This document shows positions 25,103-33,548 of a stretch of 64,000 nucleotides of DNA, one piece after another. The position numbers and the translations under genes were made by a program. Each line of letters begins with the position of its first letter. Positions within the stretch are counted from its first letter, which is position 1. The stretch covers positions 148,720 through 212,719 of the forward strand of contig JASJBF010000031.1 in NCBI GenBank assembly GCA_030066685.1, written 5' to 3'. Source of the DNA: Kiloniellales bacterium (GTDB lineage: Bacteria > Pseudomonadota > Alphaproteobacteria > Kiloniellales > JAKSBE01). The notes under the pieces were generated by a model. The model saw only the letters and a program-made list of their open reading frames with translations, was not told the DNA's origin and did no database searches.

Positions 25103-25894
25103 TTAGGCGGCCAGGGTTACCTTCACCCCGGCGGCGGCCAGGGCCTCGGCCAGGGCCGCCGGCGGGGGCCGGTCGGTGATCACGTCGGTCAGGCTGTCCA
25201 GGGGCGCCACCACCTCCAGCAGCGGAACCTGAAACTTGGCGTGGTCGACCAGGAAGACCCGCCGGGCGGCCCGCTCGAACATCGTCCGCTTGATCCAGGC
25301 CGCGTTGGAATCGACGTCGGTGATGCCGCCGCTGGTCAGGCCGCCGGCGCTGGTCAGCGCCACGTTGGCGTGGAAGCGACGCAGGAAGTCGCAGGCGTCC
25401 TGGCCGTAGACCCCGTCCTCCCGCGCCGCATAGCTGCCCGGGCAGAGGATGACCCGGATCCGGTCCCGGGATCCGAGGCTGTGGGCGATCTCGAGGCCGT
25501 TGGTGATCACTGTGATCTCGGGCTGCGCCAGGGCGAGCTGGCGGGCCAGGTGAAGGGTGGTGGCGCCGGAATCGATCATCACCACGTCGCCTGGCGAGAC
25601 CATCGCCGCCGCGACCCGGGCGATGCGCTCGCGCTCCGTCACCATGGCGGTGCTGCGCTCGTGGACCGCCGGCTCGCGGCCCATGGGTGCCGCCGCCCCG
25701 CCGTAGGTCCGTGCCACCAGTCCGCGGCTCGAGAGGTCGTCGATGTCCCGCCGCACAGTCTCGGTCGAGACCCCGAAGACCTGGGCCAGGTGCGAGATGC
25801 GCACGGTCGGGTTGGAGCGCAGCTCGGCGATGATCCGCTCGTGTCGCTGGGCCTTGACCAGGCGCCCGCCGCGGCGCTGCTCGGGGCCGCTCAT
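25103..25894 (-). CDS. DeoR/GlpR-family transcriptional regulator
   Basis: A 263-residue regulator. N-terminal HTH: RHERIIAELRSNPTVRISHLAQ then FGVSTETVRRDIDDL and the DeoR marker GLVARTYGGA. The effector domain is of the sugar-phosphate isomerase fold (MIDSGATTLHLARQL, ITVITNGLEIAH, VALTSAGGLTSGGITDVDSN, FLVDHAKF). Such regulators usually respond to a phosphorylated sugar intermediate. The ATG at 25894 overlaps the stop of the TIM-barrel gene by four bases (ATGA). Its likely site is the palindrome at 26689-26705 in front of the transporter operon. Confidence 0.9.
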   Translation of the reverse strand: MSGPEQRRGGRLVKAQRHERIIAELRSNPTVRISHLAQVFGVSTETVRRDIDDLSSRGLVARTYGGAAAPMGREPAVHERSTAMVTERERIARVAAAMVSPGDVVMIDSGATTLHLARQLALAQPEITVITNGLEIAHSLGSRDRIRVILCPGSYAAREDGVYGQDACDFLRRFHANVALTSAGGLTSGGITDVDSNAAWIKRTMFERAARRVFLVDHAKFQVPLLEVVAPLDSLTDVITDRPPPAALAEALAAAGVKVTLAA

Positions 25895-26556
25895 GCGCAG
25901 GCGGCCACGATGTCTTGGATCTGGGAGTTCAGCGCTCCCTTGCGCGGCGAGAAGGAGCCGTCGAAGGCGGCCGAGCCGATGGTGAAGGCGTCGGCACCGG
26001 CGTCGCCCAGCTCCCGGATCCGCTCCGGCGAGTTCACGCTGCCGGCGACCACCAGCCAGCCCCTGGTTGCCCCGCGCGCGGCCCGCACCAACTCGAGGGG
26101 ATCGGCGTCGGTCGCCCGGTAGGCCAGCAGGTCGACGCCGGCGCAGCCGATCTCCTCGAAATGTCGGCAGTGCGCGGCGATGTCCTGGGGCGAGCCGCCG
26201 AGCTCGGTGGGATGGCCGAGCGGCCTGCCGGGAAAGGGGAAGTACTCGATGCCGCTGCCGTCCAGGACCTCGAGAATGGCTTCGGCCTGGGTCCCGCCCA
26301 TGACCCGGTCGACACCGATGTCGAGCGCCGCCCGGGCCGAGGTCAGGCAGGCGGCCTCGCTCTCGCTGACGACCTCCAGGTAACTGGTCGCGCCGCTGTC
26401 CTTGATCCGGCGGTTGAGCTCCTTCAGCGTCGGCCGATCGGCGCCAATGTCCTTGAAGCCGATGTGGCGCAGGCCCGCGTGCCGGATCTGCTCGAAGACC
26501 TCCAGACAGTCCTCGACCGTCTGGTCGGCCCGGGTCAGCATGAAGATGAACTCCAT
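25891..26556 (-). CDS. TIM-barrel protein of unknown function
   Basis: A 221-residue (beta/alpha)8-type protein. Alternating strands and helices are visible: FIFMLTRADQTVEDCLEVF, LRHIGFKDIG, SYLEVVSES, IGVDRVMGGTQ, GIEYFPFPGRPLGHPTELGG, CAGVDLLAYRATDAD, GWLVVAGSVNS and the terminal phosphate-site pattern AGADAFTIGSAAFDG. The C-terminal GSVNSPERIRELGDAGADAFTIGSA resembles the phosphate-binding end of HisA/TrpF/ThiE-like barrels, so a phosphorylated substrate is likely. I cannot assign the reaction. It precedes and is coupled to the DeoR gene and is divergent from the importer operon, which suggests a catabolic enzyme for the imported compound. Confidence 0.7.
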   Translation of the reverse strand: MEFIFMLTRADQTVEDCLEVFEQIRHAGLRHIGFKDIGADRPTLKELNRRIKDSGATSYLEVVSESEAACLTSARAALDIGVDRVMGGTQAEAILEVLDGSGIEYFPFPGRPLGHPTELGGSPQDIAAHCRHFEEIGCAGVDLLAYRATDADPLELVRAARGATRGWLVVAGSVNSPERIRELGDAGADAFTIGSAAFDGSFSPRKGALNSQIQDIVAACA

Positions 26557-26688
26557 CGCTCGGCTTCCCTGTGTCCCCGGACGCGGTCCCGCCTTTGCGG
26601 ACCCGCAGTCGCGGATCGTGGCTTTGCGTTCTTGTTGCGCCAGTTATCGCAGATAAATGTGGTAGACACAACAATCCGTGTTGGAATC

Positions 26689-26705
26689 ACCACGTAAATC
26701 GTGGT
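26689..26705. promoter_or_regulatory. candidate DeoR operator
   Basis: ACCACG-TAAAT-CGTGGT is a perfect 6-bp inverted repeat with 5-base spacer, in the divergent region between the TIM-barrel/deoR operon and the importer operon. Further half-sites GTGGTAGACACAAC and GTGTTGGAATCACCAC lie just to the left (26660-26692), so two overlapping palindromes may be bound together. Confidence 0.55.
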
Positions 26706-26809
26706 ACTTTCATCACAAGCAAAAGGCAGGCTTGCGCTTCGTTCTGGCGGGCGCAGGATAGCTGTCAAAGGTCCGCAAGCGACCTCAGTTGAGCAGGGAG
26801 ACCGACACC

Positions 26810-27946
26810 ATGAATTTCGACCGACGGGACTTTCTCGGCCTGTCCGTGGCCGGCGGCGCCTTGGCATTGGCCGGCCCCTTGGCTCGCAACGCCAGGGCGG
26901 CGCGCGAGAAGGAGCTGAACATCCTTTGCTGGGAGGGCTACAACTCCGACGAGGTGCTGGATCCCTTCCGGCGCCAGACCGGCGCCAAGGTCTCGGCGGA
27001 AAGCGGGACCTCGGATCCCGACATGATCAACAAGCTGCGCGCCGGCGAGGTCAACGTCTGGGACGTGATCAACGTCAACCAGCCCTGGGCGCGCGAGCAG
27101 ATGTGGCCGGAAAAGCTGATCAAGCCGCTCACCAAGGAGCGCTTCGAGCCCTTCTTCGGCGACATGATGGCGCCCTTCGACAAGGGCTACAAGTGGTCCT
27201 ACGCCGACAGCGGGGAGCTGATCGGCATCGTCCAGCGCTTCGGCCCCTTCAACTTCGTGGTCAACACCGACAAGGTGAGCCGCGCCACGGCCGAGGACGA
27301 GGGCTTCGACCTCTTCAACGAGGCCTCCAACGCCAAGAAGTATGGCATCCTCACCTACGACAATTGGAACATCTATCACATGTGCGTCGGCGCCGGGGTC
27401 GACCCCTTCGCCAAGCACAGCCAGGCCGAGATCGACGCCTTCGAGAAGATCGCGCGGGCCTGGTTCAAGGGCGCCAAGCTGCTGACCGACGACCTGGTGG
27501 CCATGAACCTGGCCCTGATCAACGGCGAGATCGACTTCTACCTGACCGGCGGCACCTACACCGCCTCCCCGGCCCGCCTGGACGGCGCCACCAACATCCG
27601 CGGAATCACGCCCAAGCGCGGCCCGATGAACGGCAAGGGCGGTATCGTCTGGGTCGAGGTCACCTCGGTGGTGAACAACCCGCAGGTCTCGCCGTTGGCC
27701 GAGGACTTCTTGGCCTACGTGCAGGAGCCCGAGGCCTGCCACGCGGTGGCCTTCGCGGAAGGCACCTACAACCCGGTAACACAGATGGGCAATCCCAAGG
27801 TCTTCGAGCGCTTCAGCAAGGACGAACTGGACGCCATCCAGTGGGACAGCCTGGAAGAGGAGATGGCCAACTCGGTCGACTACCAGATCAACCCCGACTA
27901 CGAGGTCATGGACAAGATCTACAACGCGGCCAAGCGTGAAGCCTAG
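26810..27946 (+). CDS. polyamine-type ABC transporter substrate-binding protein (PotD/PotF-like), Tat-exported
   Basis: A 378-residue extracellular binding protein. MNFDRRDFLGLSVAGGALALAG has the twin-arginine pattern DRRDFL, so export by Tat is likely. The mature start ELNILCWEGYNSDEVLDPFRRQTG is typical of spermidine/putrescine-type binding proteins, followed by WDVINVNQPW and DFYLTGGTYTASPARLDG. The ATG at 26810 has GCAGGGAGA upstream. Next come an ATPase and two permeases of the same type. The ligand is probably an amine or amino-acid-like compound; polyamines are not proven. Confidence 0.9.
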   Translation: MNFDRRDFLGLSVAGGALALAGPLARNARAAREKELNILCWEGYNSDEVLDPFRRQTGAKVSAESGTSDPDMINKLRAGEVNVWDVINVNQPWAREQMWPEKLIKPLTKERFEPFFGDMMAPFDKGYKWSYADSGELIGIVQRFGPFNFVVNTDKVSRATAEDEGFDLFNEASNAKKYGILTYDNWNIYHMCVGAGVDPFAKHSQAEIDAFEKIARAWFKGAKLLTDDLVAMNLALINGEIDFYLTGGTYTASPARLDGATNIRGITPKRGPMNGKGGIVWVEVTSVVNNPQVSPLAEDFLAYVQEPEACHAVAFAEGTYNPVTQMGNPKVFERFSKDELDAIQWDSLEEEMANSVDYQINPDYEVMDKIYNAAKREA

Positions 27947-27970
27947 ACCGGTTTGATCGGGGGGACGGCA

Positions 27971-27999
27971 GGGGAGGGCCGCCTATGGCGGCCTTCCCT
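27971..27999 (+). terminator. hairpin attenuator after the binding-protein gene
   Basis: GGGGAGGGCCGCC (27971-27983), loop TAT, GGCGGCCTTCCCT (27987-27999) form a 13-bp stem with two G-U pairs, followed by TCATTT. It lies between the binding-protein gene and the ATPase gene and would reduce expression of the downstream genes. Confidence 0.7.
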
Positions 28000-28031
28000 T
28001 CATTTCGCGGCGGCGGGGAGAAAGCCTAGCG

Positions 28032-29087
28032 ATGCCTGAGCCTATCCTGCGGCTCGTCGGCGTGAAGAAGCGCTTCGGCAGCTTCGAGGCGGTGCGGGAC
28101 ATCGACCTCGACATCGTCGAGGGCGAGTTCTTCACCATCGTCGGCCCCTCGGGCTCCGGCAAGACCACCCTGATCCGCATGCTGGCCGGGCTCGAGGCGC
28201 CGAGCGAAGGCGACATCCTGCTGCGCGGCGCGCGGATCAATGAGCTCTCCGCCAACCAGCGCCCGACCTGCATGGTCTTCCAGTCCCTGGCCCTGTTTCC
28301 CCACAAGACGGTCGGTCAGAACATCGAGTTTCCCTTGAAGATGCGCGGCGTCGACCCGGAAGCGCGCCGGACCCGCTGCCATCAGCTGATGGACCAGCTA
28401 CGCCTGCCGCGCGACTTCTACGGCAAGTCGGTCAAGCAGTGCTCCGGCGGCGAGCGCCAGCGGGTCGCCCTGGCCCGGGCCCTGGCCTTCGACCCCGAGA
28501 TCCTGTTCTTCGACGAGCCGCTCTCGGCCATCGACTTCCGGCTGCGCAAGATGCTGGAGAAGGAACTGAAGGACATCCACAAGGACACCGGCAAGACCTT
28601 CGTCTACATCACCCACTCCCTGGAGGAGGCCATGGTGATGTCCGACCGCATCGGCATCATGCGGGCCGGCAGCCTGGTCCAGGTCGGGGCGCCGGACGAG
28701 ATCTACAGCCGGCCGGCCAGCCGCTTCGTCTCGGAGTTCATGGGCGAGGTCAACGTCCTGGAGGTCGAGGCGAACGGGCAAGGGCTCTACTGCGCCGGCC
28801 TTCAGACCGTCCTCCAGGCCCCGGCGGCGGAGGGCTTCGAGAGCGGATTCCTGGTGATCCGGCCGGAATACCTGCGCTTCCTCGGCGAGGGCGAGAGCGC
28901 CGACAACCGGGTCGAGGGCGTGCTCTACAACGAATACGCCCTGGGTTCGCGGATCCAGTACCAGGTCCGGGTCGGCGGCCAGGTCTTCATCGTCGAGAAG
29001 CTGCGCGAGCAACGCTACCGCGGCGACCTGGACGACCGGGTCACCATCGGCTGGGACGCACGCGACAGCGTGCTGGCGCCGGAATGA
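28032..29087 (+). CDS. polyamine-type ABC transporter ATP-binding protein (PotA-like)
   Basis: A 351-residue ATPase. Walker A GPSGSGKTT at about 37-45, Q-loop MVFQSLALFPH, signature CSGGERQRVALARAL, Walker B EILFFDEPLSAID and the switch His in YITHSLEEAM. The C-terminal TOBE/OB region (from about residue 240, EVNVLEVEANG to the end) is the regulatory extension of PotA/FbpC-type ATPases. The stop overlaps the start of the first permease (ATGA). Confidence 0.93.
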   Translation: MPEPILRLVGVKKRFGSFEAVRDIDLDIVEGEFFTIVGPSGSGKTTLIRMLAGLEAPSEGDILLRGARINELSANQRPTCMVFQSLALFPHKTVGQNIEFPLKMRGVDPEARRTRCHQLMDQLRLPRDFYGKSVKQCSGGERQRVALARALAFDPEILFFDEPLSAIDFRLRKMLEKELKDIHKDTGKTFVYITHSLEEAMVMSDRIGIMRAGSLVQVGAPDEIYSRPASRFVSEFMGEVNVLEVEANGQGLYCAGLQTVLQAPAAEGFESGFLVIRPEYLRFLGEGESADNRVEGVLYNEYALGSRIQYQVRVGGQVFIVEKLREQRYRGDLDDRVTIGWDARDSVLAPE

Positions 29088-29995
29088 CCGCCCTTGGCCA
29101 GGACCTGTCGGTCTCCGCCGCGCCGCCGCGCCGCGGCGCCTGGCCGGCCTGGCTGCGCAGCCCGGGCGTGCTCTGCGCCCTGCCGATGCTGGTCTTCCTG
29201 GCGCTCAGCTTCGCCGCGCCCCTGCTGACCGTGCTCGGCTACAGCTTCCTGCCGCCGCGGACCTTCGACTTCGGCCAGGGACTGACCCTTGAGAACTACG
29301 CCGACGTCCTGGCCGAGAGCTACTACTTGTCCTTCGCCAAGTCCCTCGGCCTGGCCCTGGCGACCGTGGCCCTGCTGCTCCTGGTCTCTTGGCCGATCGC
29401 CTACGGCATGGCCAAGATTTTCGGGGCTTGGGCCAATTGGCTCACCCTTTTTCTCGTCATTCCGCTCTTCGTTTCTGAAAACATTCGGCTCTTTGGCTGG
29501 GTTCTCTTCCTGATCAAGGGCGGGGTGCTGCTCGGCGGCCTGGAGACCTGGCTGGGCATCGAGTCAGACGGCCTGATCTACAACGTCGGCGCCATCATCC
29601 TGGGCCTGGTCTACGTCTATCTGCCCTTCATGCTTTTCCCGATGGTCCTGGGCATCTCGATGATTCCCCAGGACGCGACCGAGGCCGCCGAGGACCTGGG
29701 CGCCTCGCGCTGGCAGGTCTTCCGCGAGATCGAGCTGCCGCTGGCCATGCCGGGCCTCCTGATCGGTTGCCTGCTGACTTTCATCCTTTCGTTGGGGTCC
29801 CTGGCCGAGTCCAAGATCCTAGGCGGCCAGGCGGTGATCATGATCGCCGACGAGATCGAGACCGCCTTCACTTTCGGCCAGAACTGGCCCCTGGGCTCGG
29901 CGCTCTCGGTGATCCTGATCGTTTTCTCCGGGACCCTGGTGATCACCCTGCTGCGCTGGCTCGACCTCGACCGCATCCTGGGGCGCCGGACATGA
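29084..29995 (+). CDS. polyamine-type ABC transporter permease (PotB-like)
   Basis: A 303-residue permease with about six membrane segments (first at GVLCALPMLVFLALSFAAPLL). The EAA loop DLGASRWQVFREIELPLAMPG that docks to the ATPase is clear. The ATG at 29084 overlaps the ATPase stop by four bases; the longer open frame upstream is a shadow over the ATPase. A short stretch around 29420-29500 (ATTTTCGGGGCTTGGG to ACATTCGGCTC) is less GC-rich than the rest, but stays in frame. Confidence 0.93.
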   Translation: MTALGQDLSVSAAPPRRGAWPAWLRSPGVLCALPMLVFLALSFAAPLLTVLGYSFLPPRTFDFGQGLTLENYADVLAESYYLSFAKSLGLALATVALLLLVSWPIAYGMAKIFGAWANWLTLFLVIPLFVSENIRLFGWVLFLIKGGVLLGGLETWLGIESDGLIYNVGAIILGLVYVYLPFMLFPMVLGISMIPQDATEAAEDLGASRWQVFREIELPLAMPGLLIGCLLTFILSLGSLAESKILGGQAVIMIADEIETAFTFGQNWPLGSALSVILIVFSGTLVITLLRWLDLDRILGRRT

Positions 29996-30798
29996 CCCGG
30001 CGTCAAGCCAAGCGGCTGACCCACGGCCTGATCGCGGTCTGGACCGCCGCGATCCTGATCTTCCTCTACCTGCCGATCCTTTGCGTCGGCCTGGCCTCCT
30101 TCTCCAAGGCCCGCTACTTCCGCTTCCCGATCCTGCGCTACGACACCACCTGGTACGAGAAGGCCTTCTCCTCGCTCAGCGTGCGCGAACTGGTCTCCAC
30201 CTCGCTGACCATCGCGCTGCTGGTCGCCCTGACCTCGGTCCTGCTGGCCTTCTTCGGCGCCCTGGCCTTTGCCCGCTTCGACTGGCGCGGCCGGCGGCTC
30301 TACCAGCGGATCATCCTGCTGCCGATCTTCTTCCCCCAGGCGGTCCTGGGCCTGGCCCTGCTGATCTGGTTCTCCTCGGTCGGGATCATCCCGGACTGGC
30401 GCACGGCGGTGATCGCCCACCTGGTGTGGATCACGCCGATCGTCACCCTCGTGATCTCGATCCAGGCCTACAGCTTCGATCCGGCCCTGGAGGAGGCGGC
30501 CTTCGACCTGGGCGCGAGCCGCTGGCAGACCCTGAAGGAGGTCACCCTGCCGGTCCTGGCGCCGGGCGTGATCTCCGGCGCGCTCTTCGCCTTCCTCTTG
30601 TCCTGGGGCAACTTTCCGCTGTCGCTCTTTACCACCGGCGCCGACCAGACCGTGCCGGAGTGGCTCTACGCCAAGATGGTCTCGGGCTATACGCCCCTCG
30701 TGCCGACTCTGGGGGCCTTGACGACCACCGGGGCGGCGCTGATCCTGCTCCTCGGTTACACCGTGTTCATGCTGACCAGACGGGTGCGCGGCGCATGA
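29992..30798 (+). CDS. polyamine-type ABC transporter permease (PotC-like)
   Basis: A 268-residue permease with about six membrane segments. It starts MTRRQAKRLTHGLIAVWTAA and has FDLGASRWQTLKEVTLPVLAPG, the EAA loop. Start and stop each overlap the neighbouring genes by four bases (ATGA), so the four genes ATPase-permease-permease-oxygenase form one tightly coupled operon. Confidence 0.93.
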   Translation: MTRRQAKRLTHGLIAVWTAAILIFLYLPILCVGLASFSKARYFRFPILRYDTTWYEKAFSSLSVRELVSTSLTIALLVALTSVLLAFFGALAFARFDWRGRRLYQRIILLPIFFPQAVLGLALLIWFSSVGIIPDWRTAVIAHLVWITPIVTLVISIQAYSFDPALEEAAFDLGASRWQTLKEVTLPVLAPGVISGALFAFLLSWGNFPLSLFTTGADQTVPEWLYAKMVSGYTPLVPTLGALTTTGAALILLLGYTVFMLTRRVRGA

Positions 30799-31832
30799 CA
30801 CCGCGGGAGAAGATCCAGCTGGCCCGAAGCCTGCGCGGCAAGAGGCTGGCCCTGGAGGCGGTCCCGGTCGTCGACTTCGGACCTTTCCTCGCCGGCGATC
30901 TCCGGGCGCGCCGGCGGGTGGCCGAGGAGATCGGCCGGGCCTGCCGCGACATCGGCTTCTTCTACCTGAAGAACCACGGCATTCCCGAGGCCCTGGTCGC
31001 GGCCAGCTTCGCCGCGGCCAAGCGCTTCTTCGACCAGCCGGCGGCGCGCAAGCGGGAGATCGCGATCGAGAACTCCGCCTGCCACCGCGGCTACTTCTCG
31101 GTCGGCGGCGAGAACCTCGATCCGGAAAAGCAGACCAAAGACGGGGACCTTAAGGAGGGAATCAAGATCGGCCGCGACCTCGGCCCGGCCCATCCGCGGG
31201 TCAGGCAGGGCTTGCCGCTGCATGGCCCGAACCAGTGGCCCGGCGGCCTCCCGGGCTGGCAGGAGGCGATGCAACGCTACTTCGATGCCCTGGAGGCTCT
31301 CGGGCGGCAGATCATGCGGGCCTTCGCGCTCGCCCTCGGCCTTGCGGAAGAGCACTTCACGCCGCTGCTGAGCGAGCCCATGACCACCCTGGGCCCGCTG
31401 CATTACCCGCCGCAGGGCGGGCGGATCACCGAGAAGCGGATCGGTGCCGGGGCCCACACCGACTTCGGCTGCCTGACCATCCTGGCCCAGGACCCGGTCG
31501 GCGGCCTGCAGGTCCGCAACGCCGCCGGCACGTGGATCGACGCGCCGCCGATCCCCGGGACCTTCGTGGTCAACATCGGTGACATGATGGCGCGCTGGAC
31601 CAACGACCGCTTCGCCTCGACCTATCACCGGGTGATCAACGCCTCGGGCCGGGAGCGCTATTCCATGCCCTTCTTCTTCGACCCGAACTTCGAAGCCGAG
31701 GTCGCGGTGCTGCCGACCTGCTGCGGCCCAGACGATCCGCCGAAGTACCCGCCGACGACCGGGGGCCAGCACCTGCTGGACAAGATCAACGAGACCTTCG
31801 AGTACCATCGGGAGAGGCCCCAGCCTCGCTGA
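30795..31832 (+). CDS. 2-oxoglutarate/Fe(II)-dependent oxygenase, isopenicillin-N-synthase family
   Basis: A 345-residue oxygenase. The N-terminal DIOX_N part holds VPVVDFGPFLAGD and CRDIGFFYLKNHGIPE. The catalytic jelly roll has the iron ligands HxD in GAHTDFGCLTIL (His about 222) and the distal His in STYHRVINASG (about 278), followed by the 2-oxoglutarate Arg in RERYSMPFFFDPN. All three metal ligands are present, so it should be active. It is the last gene of the importer operon and coupled to it (ATGA). I infer that it hydroxylates or oxidatively cleaves the imported compound; the substrate is not known. Confidence 0.9.
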   Translation: MTPREKIQLARSLRGKRLALEAVPVVDFGPFLAGDLRARRRVAEEIGRACRDIGFFYLKNHGIPEALVAASFAAAKRFFDQPAARKREIAIENSACHRGYFSVGGENLDPEKQTKDGDLKEGIKIGRDLGPAHPRVRQGLPLHGPNQWPGGLPGWQEAMQRYFDALEALGRQIMRAFALALGLAEEHFTPLLSEPMTTLGPLHYPPQGGRITEKRIGAGAHTDFGCLTILAQDPVGGLQVRNAAGTWIDAPPIPGTFVVNIGDMMARWTNDRFASTYHRVINASGRERYSMPFFFDPNFEAEVAVLPTCCGPDDPPKYPPTTGGQHLLDKINETFEYHRERPQPR

Positions 31833-32009
31833 CGCCGCGCAGCGGCAGGACCCGATCGCGGCGGGAATCGTCTCTGGGGACTTGACCGGACCTGGGCATC
31901 GGAGCGAGGTTTCTGGCCGGTCGGCCGCCGGCACCCCGGTGCCCCGGATGTCGGCCGACGGCAACAGTGTGATCGCGAGGCCGCGCAGCCTCGCCGCAGG
32001 GGGCAGATC

Positions 32010-32441
32010 TTGGCTCAAAAGGAGGTTCGCGGCGTCGTCCCGGTCAATCCAAAGCTGCTGCAGCGCGGCAGCCCTTCCGATTATCACGAGTTCATCTTCC
32101 AGTGGCTCTGCTACGAGCTCGAGCTCCTGGGCGCCGAAGGGGCGCTGACGCCGGAGCGCCGGGCCGCCGCCAAGCGCCTGGTCGCCTATGTGGAGCGCCT
32201 CTCCAGCCGGCACGTCGGCTTTGGCATCGTCCTAGCGACCCGGCGCTACCTGCCGCACGCCCGCTTCGACTGGCTACGCTTCGAGAAGGAATTCCGCAAG
32301 ATCGTCCTGCGATCCCTCGACGACCTCAACGCTAAGAAGAGCCGTCTCCTGCGTGACGGCAATCCGGACGATTTCGTCTTCCACGCGGTGCGGGTGCTGC
32401 TCGACGAGGCGACCCGCGAAGCCGTGGTTGCCTGGGAGTAG
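32010..32441 (+). CDS. hypothetical helical protein
   Basis: A 143-residue protein with a TTG start behind a GCAGGGGGCAG ribosome site. It is mostly helical and charged: NPKLLQRGSPSDYHEFIFQWL, ALTPERRAAAKRLVAYVERL, FDWLRFEKEFRKIVLRSLDDL. No signal peptide, membrane segment or known motif is seen. It is convergent with a lipoprotein gene that ends 25 bases away. I do not recognise the family. Confidence 0.6.
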   Translation: MAQKEVRGVVPVNPKLLQRGSPSDYHEFIFQWLCYELELLGAEGALTPERRAAAKRLVAYVERLSSRHVGFGIVLATRRYLPHARFDWLRFEKEFRKIVLRSLDDLNAKKSRLLRDGNPDDFVFHAVRVLLDEATREAVVAWE

Positions 32442-32466
32442 CGCGCGCCGTGGCGGCTCGATGGTG

Positions 32467-32895
32467 TCAGCTGTCCTGGTCGTCGGGCCAGTCGCGCATG
32501 CGCGCCGTCTTCGGCTTCGGCGCGGCCCAGCCCTCGCAATGCCGCAGTTCGTGCTCGAGCAGCTCCTCGTCGCCCTTCGGAACCGCGACGATGCACCAGG
32601 GCCGCTGGCCGGCCCTCAGCTCGTGGTCCCTCGGCACCACCGAACAGGCGTGGTAGGGCGACAAGGTCACCACCGAGAAGACCGCGGAGACCGGGGAGCG
32701 CGTGCTCGCCAGCTCAAGGCACTTGCCCCAGGCGGTCACGGAATACTCGTAGAGCGTGATGTCCATGTTGTTTCGGTCGCGCGGCTCGGCGATACCGGAG
32801 ATCAGGCGAGCCCTCGGCCCTTCCGTCAGGGGCATTGGTGCGACGCAGGCCGTCAGCGCGATCAGACCGGCCATCGCGAAGGCAGTCAGGCTCAT
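32467..32895 (-). CDS. small lipoprotein with HExxH motif
   Basis: A 142-residue predicted lipoprotein. MSLTAFAMAGLIALTAC gives a lipobox with Cys17; the longer in-frame start adds a polar leader and is rejected. The C-terminal part contains LLEHELRHCEGW, an HExxH zinc-peptidase motif, with Cys residues (KCLEL, YHACSVVPRD, WCIVAV, RHCEGW) that could form disulfides. Known small alphaproteobacterial lipoproteins carry similar HELxHC motifs without proven activity. The gene stands alone and is poorly conserved outside the motif. Confidence 0.65.
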   Translation of the reverse strand: MSLTAFAMAGLIALTACVAPMPLTEGPRARLISGIAEPRDRNNMDITLYEYSVTAWGKCLELASTRSPVSAVFSVVTLSPYHACSVVPRDHELRAGQRPWCIVAVPKGDEELLEHELRHCEGWAAPKPKTARMRDWPDDQDS

Positions 32896-33198
32896 GGTTG
32901 CAGCGCGGCGGCGCTCTGGAACCACTTGGTCGGAACGGTCGGTCTGTGTCGAGGACTCTCCCTGGATCGAATGGTCTGCCATCTCGTAGTCGTCCCTTCG
33001 GTCGCGTCGATCGAACAGCGGAGGACGACAAAGCCGTAGCTGGCTCGGCTTCGTCGTTGCCGGCCGAATGTTGGAAGGAGGATGGTAAACAAGTCTTTTA
33101 CGCGCCCTTGACGCTAAGGGATTACCACCTCAGCGACGCGATCCTGCTTGTACGATCTCGGTGAGGATAGCGTGTCGAAGAAGTGTCGTTGGCCCAGC

Positions 33199-33381
33199 GG
33201 GATAGCCGCCGAAGGCGCTCTCAAGGCCGCGGCGCGCCGACTCGATTCAGGTTTGGGCCGCGTTTCCTGCACCATCAGAGCGTTGGAAGTCCTGGCATTT
33301 CAATTCATGAGGGCTGTGTCGGGTCGCTCGACGGTTGTACAGGCAGCCCCTGTGGGCGGTAGCGGAACGCGGCTCGGATGA
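33199..33381 (+). pseudogene. remnant of a LysR-family HTH domain
   Basis: The frame reads IAAEGALKAAARRLDSG, then RVSCTIRALE and RAVSGRST. This follows the LysR N-terminal pattern (E-G-x-L-x-x-A-A-R-R-L ... V-S-x-x-I-R-x-L-E) with the correct 26-residue spacing. Nothing like an LysR effector domain follows, and the first helix and a proper start are absent. It looks like a fossil of a LysR gene. The flanks (32896-33198 and 33382-33548) hold no gene; the right part is AT-rich and carries the leader of the TAXI gene. Confidence 0.45.
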
Positions 33382-33548
33382 TCACAGAAAACAAAGAAAC
33401 TGGGCCAAGTTTACCCTAAAGGAACTACCTCTGACGCGAATTATCCTTTGATTAAAAATCCTTAACGGATTGCTAGGGCGGATAGATATTGTTCTCGGGG
33501 ATCTTTCTCCTAAAATGACGCGCGTTGGGTCGCCCACCGGAGGTTGTC

